Shown here: positions 1 to 7,495 of the stretch, in pieces
Position numbering within the stretch: the first letter of the stretch is position 1
Layout: the number at the start of each line of letters is the position of its first letter
IMG/VR virus record: IMGVR_UViG_3300042868_013112
Span: 1 to 20,145 of that record
Source of the DNA: a virus
Direction: 5' to 3' (one strand)
Length of the DNA stretch: 20,145 nucleotides
Program-made: the position numbers and the translations under genes
Notes under the pieces: model-generated
Told to the model about the DNA's origin: nothing
Databases searched by the model: none
The model's input: the letters and a program-made list of their open reading frames with translations, nothing else

Positions 1-1155
1 ATTAGCTAATCTTACTATAAACTTGTTTGGTATACTTTCTTCTCCATTATATGTAATAGAGTGTGCATAAGCTAAACCATCTATATAATGTTTTATTTTA
101 TCAAATTCTTCAGCATATACAGTTGTGAGTTTTCTATATACTTGATTACCTGAATCTAAATCTATATAATTTTCTGGAAGCATTGTTCTCAGCATTATAT
201 TAGTTTTTTCATCATCAATAGTTCTAGCTGCTATTAAAATAGAATTTGCATAATTTTCAAATAATGGTCCATACCCATCTGGTGCGAATTCATCTATACT
301 ATAAGGCCAAGTGTATTTAACTCTACTATATGTATCTGTATCTGTATCAGGAACTAAAAAAGTACCATCATTCAAAAGTTGTTTCTCTAAACTTGGTAAA
401 GTTTTATTAAATTGACCATATCTTTGTCGAGAAGGTCTTATTAAAATTGGATAATTAAATTGTGTACCACTATTAGTTTCTAAAGGAAGTAAAATACCTT
501 TTATTTTAAATTCTAAATAATTATTTATAGAATAATTATACTCTAAAATATCATGTATAGTATTTAAGAAAGTAGTTCCAGTAGTTGGGTTTTGTGAATT
601 ACCACTTAATTGAATTGAAAATTGAGAAGTATCATTATATAAATCAATTTGTTGTTCTGATTGCTCTGTACGTCCAGAAACATAAATTATTCCTCCTTGA
701 TTTGTTATTGAAGAAAAAGAAATTTTAAAAGTTGAAAAATCTTGAACTAAATCATAAGTATAATCATATATAGTAATACCACTACTAACAGGTCTAGAAA
801 CTAAAGCATAAGGAAAATTATCTACAATATTATTTATCGCATTTGCTATCTTTGTATAAAAAGAACTAAAATAAGCATAACTACTAGCATCTTCTGGTGG
901 TAAATTTAATTCATTTTCTTTTGTTGTAATTATTTTTAAAACATCAAAATTATTTGAATTAGAATTGTTAATTGTTGCATAAGAAGAAAAAGATAAAGTA
1001 TTTCCAGTATTATCTAAAAAACCTTGTTGAACACTTTTATCTATTCTAAAATTACCAAAAGAAAAAATTGAATCTGAAGCTGTTGCTGCAAACCTTAAAT
1101 CTTGACCAGGAGTTGGTGTTATATCTAATGTTGTACCTGAATTTATATTTACCAT
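1..1155 (-). CDS. Large virion structural (baseplate/tail-like) protein, N-terminal part, runs off the left edge
   Basis: An open minus-strand frame starts at ATG 1155-1153 and has no stop before base 1, giving 385 residues of an incomplete protein. It is rich in Ser, Thr, Asn and Tyr, with many short beta-prone stretches and no signal peptide or membrane segment, as is typical of phage tail and baseplate proteins. The visible C-terminal part has a charged helical stretch (LTTVYAEEFDKIKHYIDGLA), preceded by a segment around LPENYIDLDSGNQVY. I associate this style with long structural proteins of large phages but cannot assign it to a named family. The start is supported by a purine-rich leader (AAAGGAAAA) directly upstream. 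It is divergent from the structural operon at 1343, which supports a virion role. Structural role is an inference from composition and context; the specific function is unknown. Confidence 0.7.
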   Translation of the reverse strand, partial: MVNINSGTTLDITPTPGQDLRFAATASDSIFSFGNFRIDKSVQQGFLDNTGNTLSFSSYATINNSNSNNFDVLKIITTKENELNLPPEDASSYAYFSSFYTKIANAINNIVDNFPYALVSRPVSSGITIYDYTYDLVQDFSTFKISFSSITNQGGIIYVSGRTEQSEQQIDLYNDTSQFSIQLSGNSQNPTTGTTFLNTIHDILEYNYSINNYLEFKIKGILLPLETNSGTQFNYPILIRPSRQRYGQFNKTLPSLEKQLLNDGTFLVPDTDTDTYSRVKYTWPYSIDEFAPDGYGPLFENYANSILIAARTIDDEKTNIMLRTMLPENYIDLDSGNQVYRKLTTVYAEEFDKIKHYIDGLAYAHSITYNGEESIPNKFIVRLAN

Positions 1156-1342
1156 TTTTCCTTTTATCTTTAAACATAAATATCTCTTGAAAAAAAGTTA
1201 TAAAATTTAATTTTCTATTTTTTTTTATAATCTATTTATTACCAAGGATAAATTAATTTTTTTTATTTTTAATCAATCAAAAGTTTACTTTAAAACTTTT
1301 TTTGTTATATTATAAGAAATTCCTAAAAAGAGTAAATAGAAA
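1156..1342. promoter_or_regulatory. Divergent intergenic region, probable promoters for both structural transcription units
   Basis: This 187-base gap separates two divergent structural genes, so it must hold a promoter for each unless they are read from elsewhere. It is almost pure A/T with long T runs. On the minus strand it contains TAATAAATAG (around 1231-1240), one inserted base away from the T4-type late core TATAAATA and suitably placed for the minus gene. On the plus strand the stretch TTGTTATATTATAAG near 1303-1317 is the best -10-like element ahead of the gene at 1343. No clear match to the Bacteroidota TTTG / TAnnTTTG promoter was found. I see no ORF or RNA gene here. The assignment rests on geometry and weak motif likeness. 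Confidence 0.35.
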
Positions 1343-3391
1343 ATGGGATATATTTTAAATGAACCTAAAACATTTATAAACATCAAACTTACAGATGTTG
1401 GTAGAAGACAACTTTCACTTGGAAGTTTAAGATTTACTAGTGCAGTTTTGTCTGATAGAGAAATAAATTATGGTATAGATAGAACAGAGAAATATGATAT
1501 TTCTAAAAATAGGATTTTATCTCCACTAGATACTCATCCTTCTTTTGTTGTGAATTTTGATGGAAGTAACGCTGTCCCATTAAGTGGTAATCAAGTTGTT
1601 TCTGCAAAACAATATGCAACTGGAGCAACTGAAAGTTATGGAATGTTTACTGGAACTACTATTTCTAGTGCGACAACTGCTATAGATATAACAAAGTTAA
1701 TAGGTGGTAAATATAATACTATAACTTATAGTAATTCTCCTTTAAGTGGTACTACACAAGTAAAATTAGATAATTTTTCTGGTTCATATTATCCACAAGC
1801 TGGAGATTTAGCTTTTATTCCTTGGGAACCAATTCAAAATAGTGGAAATACATATTCTGGATTAATTCTTAATGAAGTAAATCCTACTGTAGCTATGTGG
1901 TATAGAGTTTTAAATGCATCTAGCGGTGCTACTGGAGAAATAACATTAGATAGACCAGTCCCAGATTTTGGAAGCTCTATAACTTCACAAAAAATAAATA
2001 CTTATTTCTATCCATTTAATGGTGTAGAAACATATTATGGTACTGGTTCAACTATTGATTGTTCTGTATGGAATATGAATATTGTAAGAACTAAAAATAT
2101 AGAAGGCGTTCCAGATACTATAAGTGGATATACTTCTTATGGTTCAATTGAATATAATGGTACTAAACAATATTTAGGATTTACTGGAGATACAAGTGCT
2201 TTAGGTATTTTACATTTCACTAATGAATTTACTGGAAATACTTATGCAGAACAATTTTTAGAAAAAAGTGTAAGAATAGATTTACCATATGTTTTATGGC
2301 ATGGAACACAAGTAACAAATGGACAAGGATTGACTTATGGCTTAACTTTATATGATTCTTATGGTGATAAATATAATGATTCTATATCAAATAGTACTTA
2401 TAGAGAATTAAGAGATGGAGTTGCTTCAACTAGTATGATTGTTGGAAGAGTTTATCATAAATTAAAAATAATTGTAATAACAGACCAAGAACTTTTAACT
2501 GCTTTAACTTATAAATCTAATAGAAATTATACGTTACCAGCATTACAAGTTAATTTAACTTCAACTCCAAAATATCCATTATCAACAAATACTGCAACTG
2601 GACTTTGTAAATCAGGTAAGACTTATTTTGTTACATATGTAACTGAAAGTAATCCAGTTTATACTTCAGGTTCTACATTTGGATATCCACAAGCTTTACA
2701 TTGTGGTTATGTTCAAAGAATAGATGGAAATGTTGATTCTCAAGGTAATTATCAATTTTTAACAACATCTTTTCCAGCAAATGGATTTCCGTATTTAAGA
2801 AATAGTGCAGATATGGATTATAATTCTTCTTTTTCTGGAACAGGTTGGAATGCTAATAAAGTACAATTATTAGTAAGTGAACAAGATAATACTTCAGGCC
2901 CTATTACATTACAAGATGTTAAATCAATAGAATGGAAATTAATATCAACTGGAGTTGGTAATGGTATTTATACAGGTGATACTACTGATTTAACTATTGA
3001 TTCAAATAAGTTAAATGGTTATCAATTTACTGTATCTCAAGAAGATTATGATAGTGGAAGTACTTATGTTTTAGATACTGTTTTCACAGATAATTCTGAC
3101 CATACTTTAACAGGATTGACTTTTGGAGATGAATCATTTTTATTCGGAAATTTAAAAGCAGATGTTGTAGCCACTACTTATAAAACAGTAATAACTGCTT
3201 ATGCTCAAAATGATGTTTATAATAGTTCTGTAAATGCAAGTTATAATTCAACTTTAGATAGCAGTACTTATATAACTGAAATTGGTATTCTAGATGATAA
3301 TCAAAATTTGGTGGCAATAGGAAAACCAACATATCCAATTAGAAAAGATGAGGGTAGATTTTTAACCTTTCAATTACAAATAGATTTTTAA
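1343..3391 (+). CDS. Phage tail/baseplate structural protein (tail-fibre-like)
   Basis: The 682-residue protein is rich in Gly, Ser, Thr, Tyr and Asn, predicted largely beta, with no signal or membrane segment. The N-terminus has a block (residues ~11-47) with LTDVGRRQLSLG, RF and LSDREINYG. This block recurs in altered form in the next gene (LTEVGRKYLFQEG, then LGDPDVNYQ). The C-terminus (about the last 45 residues) has TEIGILDDNQNLVAIGKP and then a short beta ending in a terminal aromatic. The same block closes the protein at 4540-5694. That EIG...G.LVA...P..K pattern resembles the phage tail-collar fibre N-terminal family (DUF3751-like), here placed C-terminally. It is the first gene of a four-gene plus-strand operon that ends at the 5712 terminator. 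It is likely a virion surface or baseplate component; its exact position in the tail is unknown. Confidence 0.75.
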   Translation: MGYILNEPKTFINIKLTDVGRRQLSLGSLRFTSAVLSDREINYGIDRTEKYDISKNRILSPLDTHPSFVVNFDGSNAVPLSGNQVVSAKQYATGATESYGMFTGTTISSATTAIDITKLIGGKYNTITYSNSPLSGTTQVKLDNFSGSYYPQAGDLAFIPWEPIQNSGNTYSGLILNEVNPTVAMWYRVLNASSGATGEITLDRPVPDFGSSITSQKINTYFYPFNGVETYYGTGSTIDCSVWNMNIVRTKNIEGVPDTISGYTSYGSIEYNGTKQYLGFTGDTSALGILHFTNEFTGNTYAEQFLEKSVRIDLPYVLWHGTQVTNGQGLTYGLTLYDSYGDKYNDSISNSTYRELRDGVASTSMIVGRVYHKLKIIVITDQELLTALTYKSNRNYTLPALQVNLTSTPKYPLSTNTATGLCKSGKTYFVTYVTESNPVYTSGSTFGYPQALHCGYVQRIDGNVDSQGNYQFLTTSFPANGFPYLRNSADMDYNSSFSGTGWNANKVQLLVSEQDNTSGPITLQDVKSIEWKLISTGVGNGIYTGDTTDLTIDSNKLNGYQFTVSQEDYDSGSTYVLDTVFTDNSDHTLTGLTFGDESFLFGNLKADVVATTYKTVITAYAQNDVYNSSVNASYNSTLDSSTYITEIGILDDNQNLVAIGKPTYPIRKDEGRFLTFQLQIDF

Positions 3392-3409
3392 AATAATAAA
3401 TAAATAATA

Positions 3410-4099
3410 ATGGGCGCAATTACATCAGCAAGCACGGTTTATGCAACAGCTTACTTAACAGAAGTGGGAAGAAAATATTTATTTCAAGAAGGAAATAATG
3501 TTAGATTTGTCACTTTACCTGACGGAACAAAAATAGATAAATTAAAAATAGAAAGATTTTCATTAGGAGACCCTGATGTAAACTATCAATTACCTTATTT
3601 TTTAGAATCTGGTGATATTCCAGATTTATCTGGAGAAAATGAAAGTTCTATCACTGGAACTAAAGGAAGAAATTTAACTAATTTAATAAATCCAACAGAA
3701 GCAACAATGGGAACTGGTAATGATATTTTAGAATATACTTCTTCAGCAGATGTTATTATGTTCGATTTAAATAAAACTCTTAATCAAATTCCTATAGTAA
3801 AAACTCAAGAATTAATAACTTTATTAAATAATGCGCCAACTTTAGAAGCTGCTTACACAGTTTTACCAAAAAACTTTGGAGATAATCAAGTTGTTAATAA
3901 TCAATTAGTAATTACTTTATTAGAACCTACAAATACCACTCCTGGATATAGAATGAGAATTTTCTATCCTTCAATTGAAAATAATCATAATAAGCTTACA
4001 ATTCAATTTGAAAAAGCTTTTAAAACTATTATGACTACAGGACAATTTAACAGTGCTTCATCTCAAGCTACTTCTAGTGATTTAGGCGTAACTCAATAA
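3410..4099 (+). CDS. Phage structural protein, paralogous N-terminus to the preceding gene
   Basis: The protein has 229 residues and begins 18 bases after the preceding gene, with an A/T-only leader and ATG. Residues ~12-60 (YLTEVGRKYLFQEG ... RFSLGDPDVNYQLP) match the N-terminal block of the 682-residue protein in order and spacing style, suggesting a shared assembly or attachment domain. The central part (from about residue 70) is rich in Asn, Thr and Ser. A segment around residues 155-195 (NQLVITLLEPTNTTPGYRMRIFYP) looks beta-rich. The tail is low-complexity Ser/Thr/Gln. No enzymatic motif, signal peptide or transmembrane segment is visible. Its position between tail-like genes argues for a tail or baseplate component. 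The specific function is not recognised. Confidence 0.7.
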   Translation: MGAITSASTVYATAYLTEVGRKYLFQEGNNVRFVTLPDGTKIDKLKIERFSLGDPDVNYQLPYFLESGDIPDLSGENESSITGTKGRNLTNLINPTEATMGTGNDILEYTSSADVIMFDLNKTLNQIPIVKTQELITLLNNAPTLEAAYTVLPKNFGDNQVVNNQLVITLLEPTNTTPGYRMRIFYPSIENNHNKLTIQFEKAFKTIMTTGQFNSASSQATSSDLGVTQ

Positions 4100-4109
4100 T
4101 ATTAATAAT

Positions 4110-4523
4110 ATGAAAAATTTTAATTTAAATCCATCTTTACAAGTTGAATCTAGTTTTAAACCTACAATTTATACTGGTTCTTTAGGACCAGTGAAACCAG
4201 CTAATTATCAAAACCCTGTTTTAGCTGCTCAGTCAAACTCAAATCAAACATTAGCCGTTAATGAATGGCAAGCTATGGAAGTATTTGATGAAGGATTAAG
4301 ACAAGCTTTGATTGGATGGGTAAATACAACAAAAGAAGGAATTGTTGTAACAAATGCAAGCGGTTCTACTAGAAGTAAAACTATTAACTTTCAATTTTTT
4401 GGAAGTCCTTCAAAAGATATTATTGGCGCAGGAGATGTAGGTCAATTTTCAATTGTTTTTAAATTTACAACTCAAATTGTAACGCCTCAAAATTCAATTG
4501 CACCAAACGTAGTAAACTTTTAA
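4110..4523 (+). CDS. Small phage structural protein of unknown function
   Basis: This 137-residue protein sits inside the structural operon, with 10 bases before it and 16 after it. It starts MKNFNLNPSLQVESSFKP and ends in a Phe (PNVVNF), like its neighbours that end in aromatic or hydrophobic residues after a beta segment. Composition is neutral to polar, rich in Asn, Gln, Ser and Val, with alternating hydrophobic stretches (GQFSIVFKFTTQIV at about 111-124) that suggest a beta-sandwich. I do not recognise the family. The operon context suggests a tail, collar or baseplate accessory protein. It has an ATG start, an A/T-rich leader and no Shine-Dalgarno. Confidence 0.65.
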   Translation: MKNFNLNPSLQVESSFKPTIYTGSLGPVKPANYQNPVLAAQSNSNQTLAVNEWQAMEVFDEGLRQALIGWVNTTKEGIVVTNASGSTRSKTINFQFFGSPSKDIIGAGDVGQFSIVFKFTTQIVTPQNSIAPNVVNF

Positions 4524-4539
4524 TTAAAATAAAGAAATA

Positions 4540-5694
4540 ATGATTGTAGATTCAAGATTTACCAAAAAAGTAGATTCATATGTTGCATTACAAAGAGAAA
4601 GCTCTAGAATTAAGAGTTTATCTGAAAGCTCATTAAAATTTACTTTATGTGACAGAGATAGTTTAACAGATAAAAAAGGTAATTACTTTATGTCTTTTAA
4701 TTTACCTCACAAAACGAGTGCATTACCAACGACTAGCACTGTTTCAAAACTCTTCCCAGAACTTCAACAATTAAATGTTGATAAGATAATTGTGTCAAGT
4801 ATACCAGCTTCTTTTTATAGTGAATTTATAGATGGTAAAACTATCAAAATGACTGTTCCAGTTAGTGGAAGTACAAATCCAAATGTTTTATCTGGTGTAA
4901 CTCTTGTTTCAAGTACTTATAGTGCTGTAAAGCCTTTAAAATATGAATCAAATATACTATTAGGAGATAATATTGTATTTTTATTTTCTGATGATATCAA
5001 TAGACCTTATAGTGGAAAAACGAGAAATGAGTTAGGAGATGCAATTAACAATGCTACTAGTTTATCTTGGAATCCAACTGGAGAATATAATGATAAACCA
5101 GGAGCTACAGCTTATTCTGAAATTCAAGACTTCTATAATACAGATACAAGAACAAATGCAAAATATGCAGTAACTGTTCCATCTAATTACCCAGATAATA
5201 GAGCTGGTTATAACTATGATATTCCTTGTGGTTTTGTTATTTTAGATAAAGGTTATGTAGTATTAACTCATCCTCAAATTGTAGATAATTTTCCTTGGAC
5301 TTCTGGATTTACTTCATCAAATATTGCTTATACAGAAGATTATAATGTTTCAAGTAAAACAAATATTCATTTTACTGGAAGTAGTCATGTAGATTTAAGC
5401 GCAGAAGGTGCATTACTTTCTTTTAAAGATATTGATACTTCATTTAAAATGACATCTGTTTGTATTGCTTTACCTAAAGAATTTTATATTTCAAATAATA
5501 AAACTTGGGATTATCAAAAAGTTATAGATAATTTAAATGGTCAAAATGATGTTATAAATTATGATTCTGTATTTATCACAGAAATAGGTTTATATAATCC
5601 TTTTGGAGAGTTGGTTGCTGTAGCTAAGTTGAGTGAACCAGTTGAAAAAACTTATGTTAACGCTTTAACTTTTGAGATTAATCTCGAAATGTAA
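4540..5694 (+). CDS. Phage tail/baseplate structural protein with tail-collar-fibre-like C-terminus
   Basis: This 384-residue protein is the last gene of the structural operon. The N-terminal ~45 residues are charged and helical (VALQRESSRIKSLSESSLKF). The body is beta-rich and polar. The C-terminal ~45 residues (FITEIGLYNPFGELVAVAKL, then P-V-E-K and a final beta strand) align by eye with the C-terminus of the 682-residue protein upstream. Both resemble the EIGL/I...dG.LiAV.k..p..K pattern of phage tail-collar fibre proteins (DUF3751-like). Shared ends on otherwise different bodies point to a common docking module. No catalytic motif is seen. The stop is followed within 20 bases by a hairpin terminator. 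It is probably a baseplate or fibre-attachment protein; a precise T4 equivalent cannot be named. Confidence 0.72.
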   Translation: MIVDSRFTKKVDSYVALQRESSRIKSLSESSLKFTLCDRDSLTDKKGNYFMSFNLPHKTSALPTTSTVSKLFPELQQLNVDKIIVSSIPASFYSEFIDGKTIKMTVPVSGSTNPNVLSGVTLVSSTYSAVKPLKYESNILLGDNIVFLFSDDINRPYSGKTRNELGDAINNATSLSWNPTGEYNDKPGATAYSEIQDFYNTDTRTNAKYAVTVPSNYPDNRAGYNYDIPCGFVILDKGYVVLTHPQIVDNFPWTSGFTSSNIAYTEDYNVSSKTNIHFTGSSHVDLSAEGALLSFKDIDTSFKMTSVCIALPKEFYISNNKTWDYQKVIDNLNGQNDVINYDSVFITEIGLYNPFGELVAVAKLSEPVEKTYVNALTFEINLEM

Positions 5695-5711
5695 TTAAAA
5701 AAATAATTATT

Positions 5712-5742
5712 AAAGCCTGTTCTGAAAAGTTCAGGCTTTTTT
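5712..5742 (+). terminator. Intrinsic terminator of the structural operon
   Basis: Inverted repeat AAAGCCTG (5712-5719) / CAGGCTTT (5732-5739) encloses a 12-base loop and is followed by a T run to 5742. It lies 17 bases after the stop of the last structural gene and before the RuvC-like gene, separating the structural and replication modules. Confidence 0.8.
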
Positions 5743-5788
5743 ATTTACTTTTTTTCAAAAAAAGCTATTTTTAAATAAAACAATAAAA

Positions 5789-6394
5789 ATGACATTAGGT
5801 TTAGATATATCAACATCAGTAATAGGAATTGCTTTATTTGATAAAGAAGGTAATATTTGTAGTTTAGAATATATTAAGTTTAAAAATAAAATTAGTATGT
5901 TTCAAAAATTAGATGATTTTATTAAACATATTGATAATTTAAGTGAAGCTTTAAATTTAGAAACTGGAGAAAATAAAATACAAAATATTTCAATTGAAGA
6001 ACCTTTGAAAAAATTTAAAGGTAAATTTTCAAATGCAGATACCATCCAAAAACTTACTCAAATAAATGCTATGGTTAGTATTTATTTGTATAGAAAATTT
6101 AAAGTTGAACCTAGATATTATAATGTAAATACTGCAAGAAAAATAGTTTTTCCTGATTTAGTAATTCCTCAATCAGCTCCAAATAAGAAATATTTAGTCT
6201 GGGAAAAAGTTGTAGAAATTGCACCTCAAATTAATTGGAAATATTCTAAAAAAACACATCAACTAATGACTGAAAATTTTGATATGTCAGATAGTTTAGT
6301 TGTTGGACTTTGTGATATTATTGTTAGAAGAAAATCTTTAGACATTCAAGAAGTAGTTGAAAAAGTTGAAAAAATTGAAAAAATAAAAAAATAA
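5789..6394 (+). CDS. RuvC-like Holliday junction resolvase (RNase H fold endonuclease)
   Basis: The 201-residue protein would cleave four-way DNA junctions left by recombination and replication before packaging. It begins with the RuvC first strand LGLDISTSVIGIAL, giving catalytic Asp6. The second acidic site is in ISIEEP (Glu70, possibly Glu71). The C-terminal acidic pair is in NFDMSDSLVVGLCD (Asp165 and Asp168). This D...E...DxxD order is the RuvC/RNase H-like nuclease signature and the length is normal for the family. The C-terminal ~15 residues are a lysine/glutamate repeat (VEKVEKIEKIKK) that may bind DNA or simply be disordered. It opens the replication block, 49 bases before the primase. 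T4 itself uses the unrelated endonuclease VII (gp49), so this phage appears to use a RuvC-type enzyme for the same step. The family call is strong; the substrate is inferred. Confidence 0.85.
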   Translation: MTLGLDISTSVIGIALFDKEGNICSLEYIKFKNKISMFQKLDDFIKHIDNLSEALNLETGENKIQNISIEEPLKKFKGKFSNADTIQKLTQINAMVSIYLYRKFKVEPRYYNVNTARKIVFPDLVIPQSAPNKKYLVWEKVVEIAPQINWKYSKKTHQLMTENFDMSDSLVVGLCDIIVRRKSLDIQEVVEKVEKIEKIKK

Positions 6395-6428
6395 TTTGTT
6401 AAATAAATATTAAACATTTATATTTGCC

Positions 6429-6444
6429 AGATATTTTTATATCT
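6429..6444 (+). promoter_or_regulatory. Small hairpin overlapping the primase start codon
   Basis: AGATAT (6429-6434) and ATATCT (6439-6444) form a perfect 6-bp stem with a TTTT loop. Flanking CC and GG could extend it around a bulged T. The last stem base is the first base of the TTG start at 6444. It could hide the start and lower translation. The stem is A/T-rich and weak, so the effect is speculative. Confidence 0.35.
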
Positions 6445-7493
6445 TGGAAGAAAAAACACAAATAGTAGTTTCAATTTTAAACACAATTTTAGGCAACCCA
6501 AAAAGAAGTGGGAATTTGCAAGAATTTGAATTTAATTGTAATTCTAAAGTTTGTAGGCTCGATAGAGAAAAATATAACTTATCTTATAATTCAAAAAGCA
6601 ATAAATTTCATTGCTGGAAATGCAAATATGGTGGTTCTATTAATAGATTAGTAGAAGATTATGGAAATAGTGAAGATATAAAGAAAATTAATTATATTTT
6701 ACCTCAAGAAAAATCATTTAAAAAAGAAATTAAAAAAGATTTTGATTTTAATGACATGATTGTTTGCAAACTACCAGAAGATTTCAGACCTTTAAATGTT
6801 CCAAATAATAGCAGTAGACATTATGTTGCAGCAGTTAAATATGTTGTAGAAAAAAGAAAAATTTCTTGGGATGTTATAAATAAGTTTAATATAGGATATA
6901 CAGAAGATAAAGGCAATAGGAAATATAGGATAATTATTCCATCTTATAATTCTTTTGGCAAAATCAATTATTATGTTGCTCGTTCTTATTATGAATCAGT
7001 AAAACCCAATTATATGGCTCCTCCAAAAGAGGAAGTTGCTAGAACTGAAATTATTTTTAATTTAAAAAATGTTAATTTTGATTTGCCAGTAATATTAGTA
7101 GAAGGAGCTTTTGATATGTTTCCTTTGTATAATGTTATCCCAATGTTAGGTAAAGAACCTTCTAAGTTAATTTTAAATAAATTAAAAGAATATGGTAGTA
7201 GAGTTATTCTTTGTTTGGATGAAGATGCTTTATTTGATACAGTAAAACTTTATAATTTATTAACCTCTTATGGTTTAGAAGTTTTTTATATAGAAGTAAA
7301 AGATGACATAGATGAATTTGTTAAAAAAAATGGTAAAGATGCAATTGTTAATTTAATGAAATCTTGTCAAAACTTACATTTACAAAATGCATTTAAAAAA
7401 CTTTGTGATAAAGAAAAAGAAAATCCAAGAGAGTATGTAGAAGAGTTAGAAATAAAAAAAGAATTTGAATTAATTAAACAAGAAAATAAATAA
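6444..7493 (+). CDS. DNA primase, DnaG-type (zinc finger + Toprim)
   Basis: This 349-residue protein would synthesise RNA primers for lagging-strand replication. The N-terminal zinc-binding domain has Cys32, Cys37, Cys57 and Cys60 (FNCNSKVC ... FHCWKCKYGGS), as in phage CHC2-type primases, though the first pair is spaced CX4C rather than the usual CX2C. The Toprim core follows: PVILVEGAFD (Glu220), ILCLDEDA (Asp259 and Asp261) and an acidic VKDDIDEF near 286-292. The start chosen is TTG at 6444. An in-frame stop lies at 6411-6413, no ATG occurs between it and the zinc finger, and the next in-frame ATG (about residue 105) would delete that finger. Two bases separate its stop from the Mre11-Rad50 fusion, so the two are probably co-translated. 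The primase call is firm; the exact first codon is not. Confidence 0.87.
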   Translation: MEEKTQIVVSILNTILGNPKRSGNLQEFEFNCNSKVCRLDREKYNLSYNSKSNKFHCWKCKYGGSINRLVEDYGNSEDIKKINYILPQEKSFKKEIKKDFDFNDMIVCKLPEDFRPLNVPNNSSRHYVAAVKYVVEKRKISWDVINKFNIGYTEDKGNRKYRIIIPSYNSFGKINYYVARSYYESVKPNYMAPPKEEVARTEIIFNLKNVNFDLPVILVEGAFDMFPLYNVIPMLGKEPSKLILNKLKEYGSRVILCLDEDALFDTVKLYNLLTSYGLEVFYIEVKDDIDEFVKKNGKDAIVNLMKSCQNLHLQNAFKKLCDKEKENPREYVEELEIKKEFELIKQENK

Positions 7494-7495
7494 TT

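Noticed and set aside
6352-6394. Tandem repeat in the resolvase C-terminus
   Set aside because: Imperfect Lys/Glu codon repeats (VEKVEKIEKIKK) in A-rich coding DNA; ordinary low complexity.
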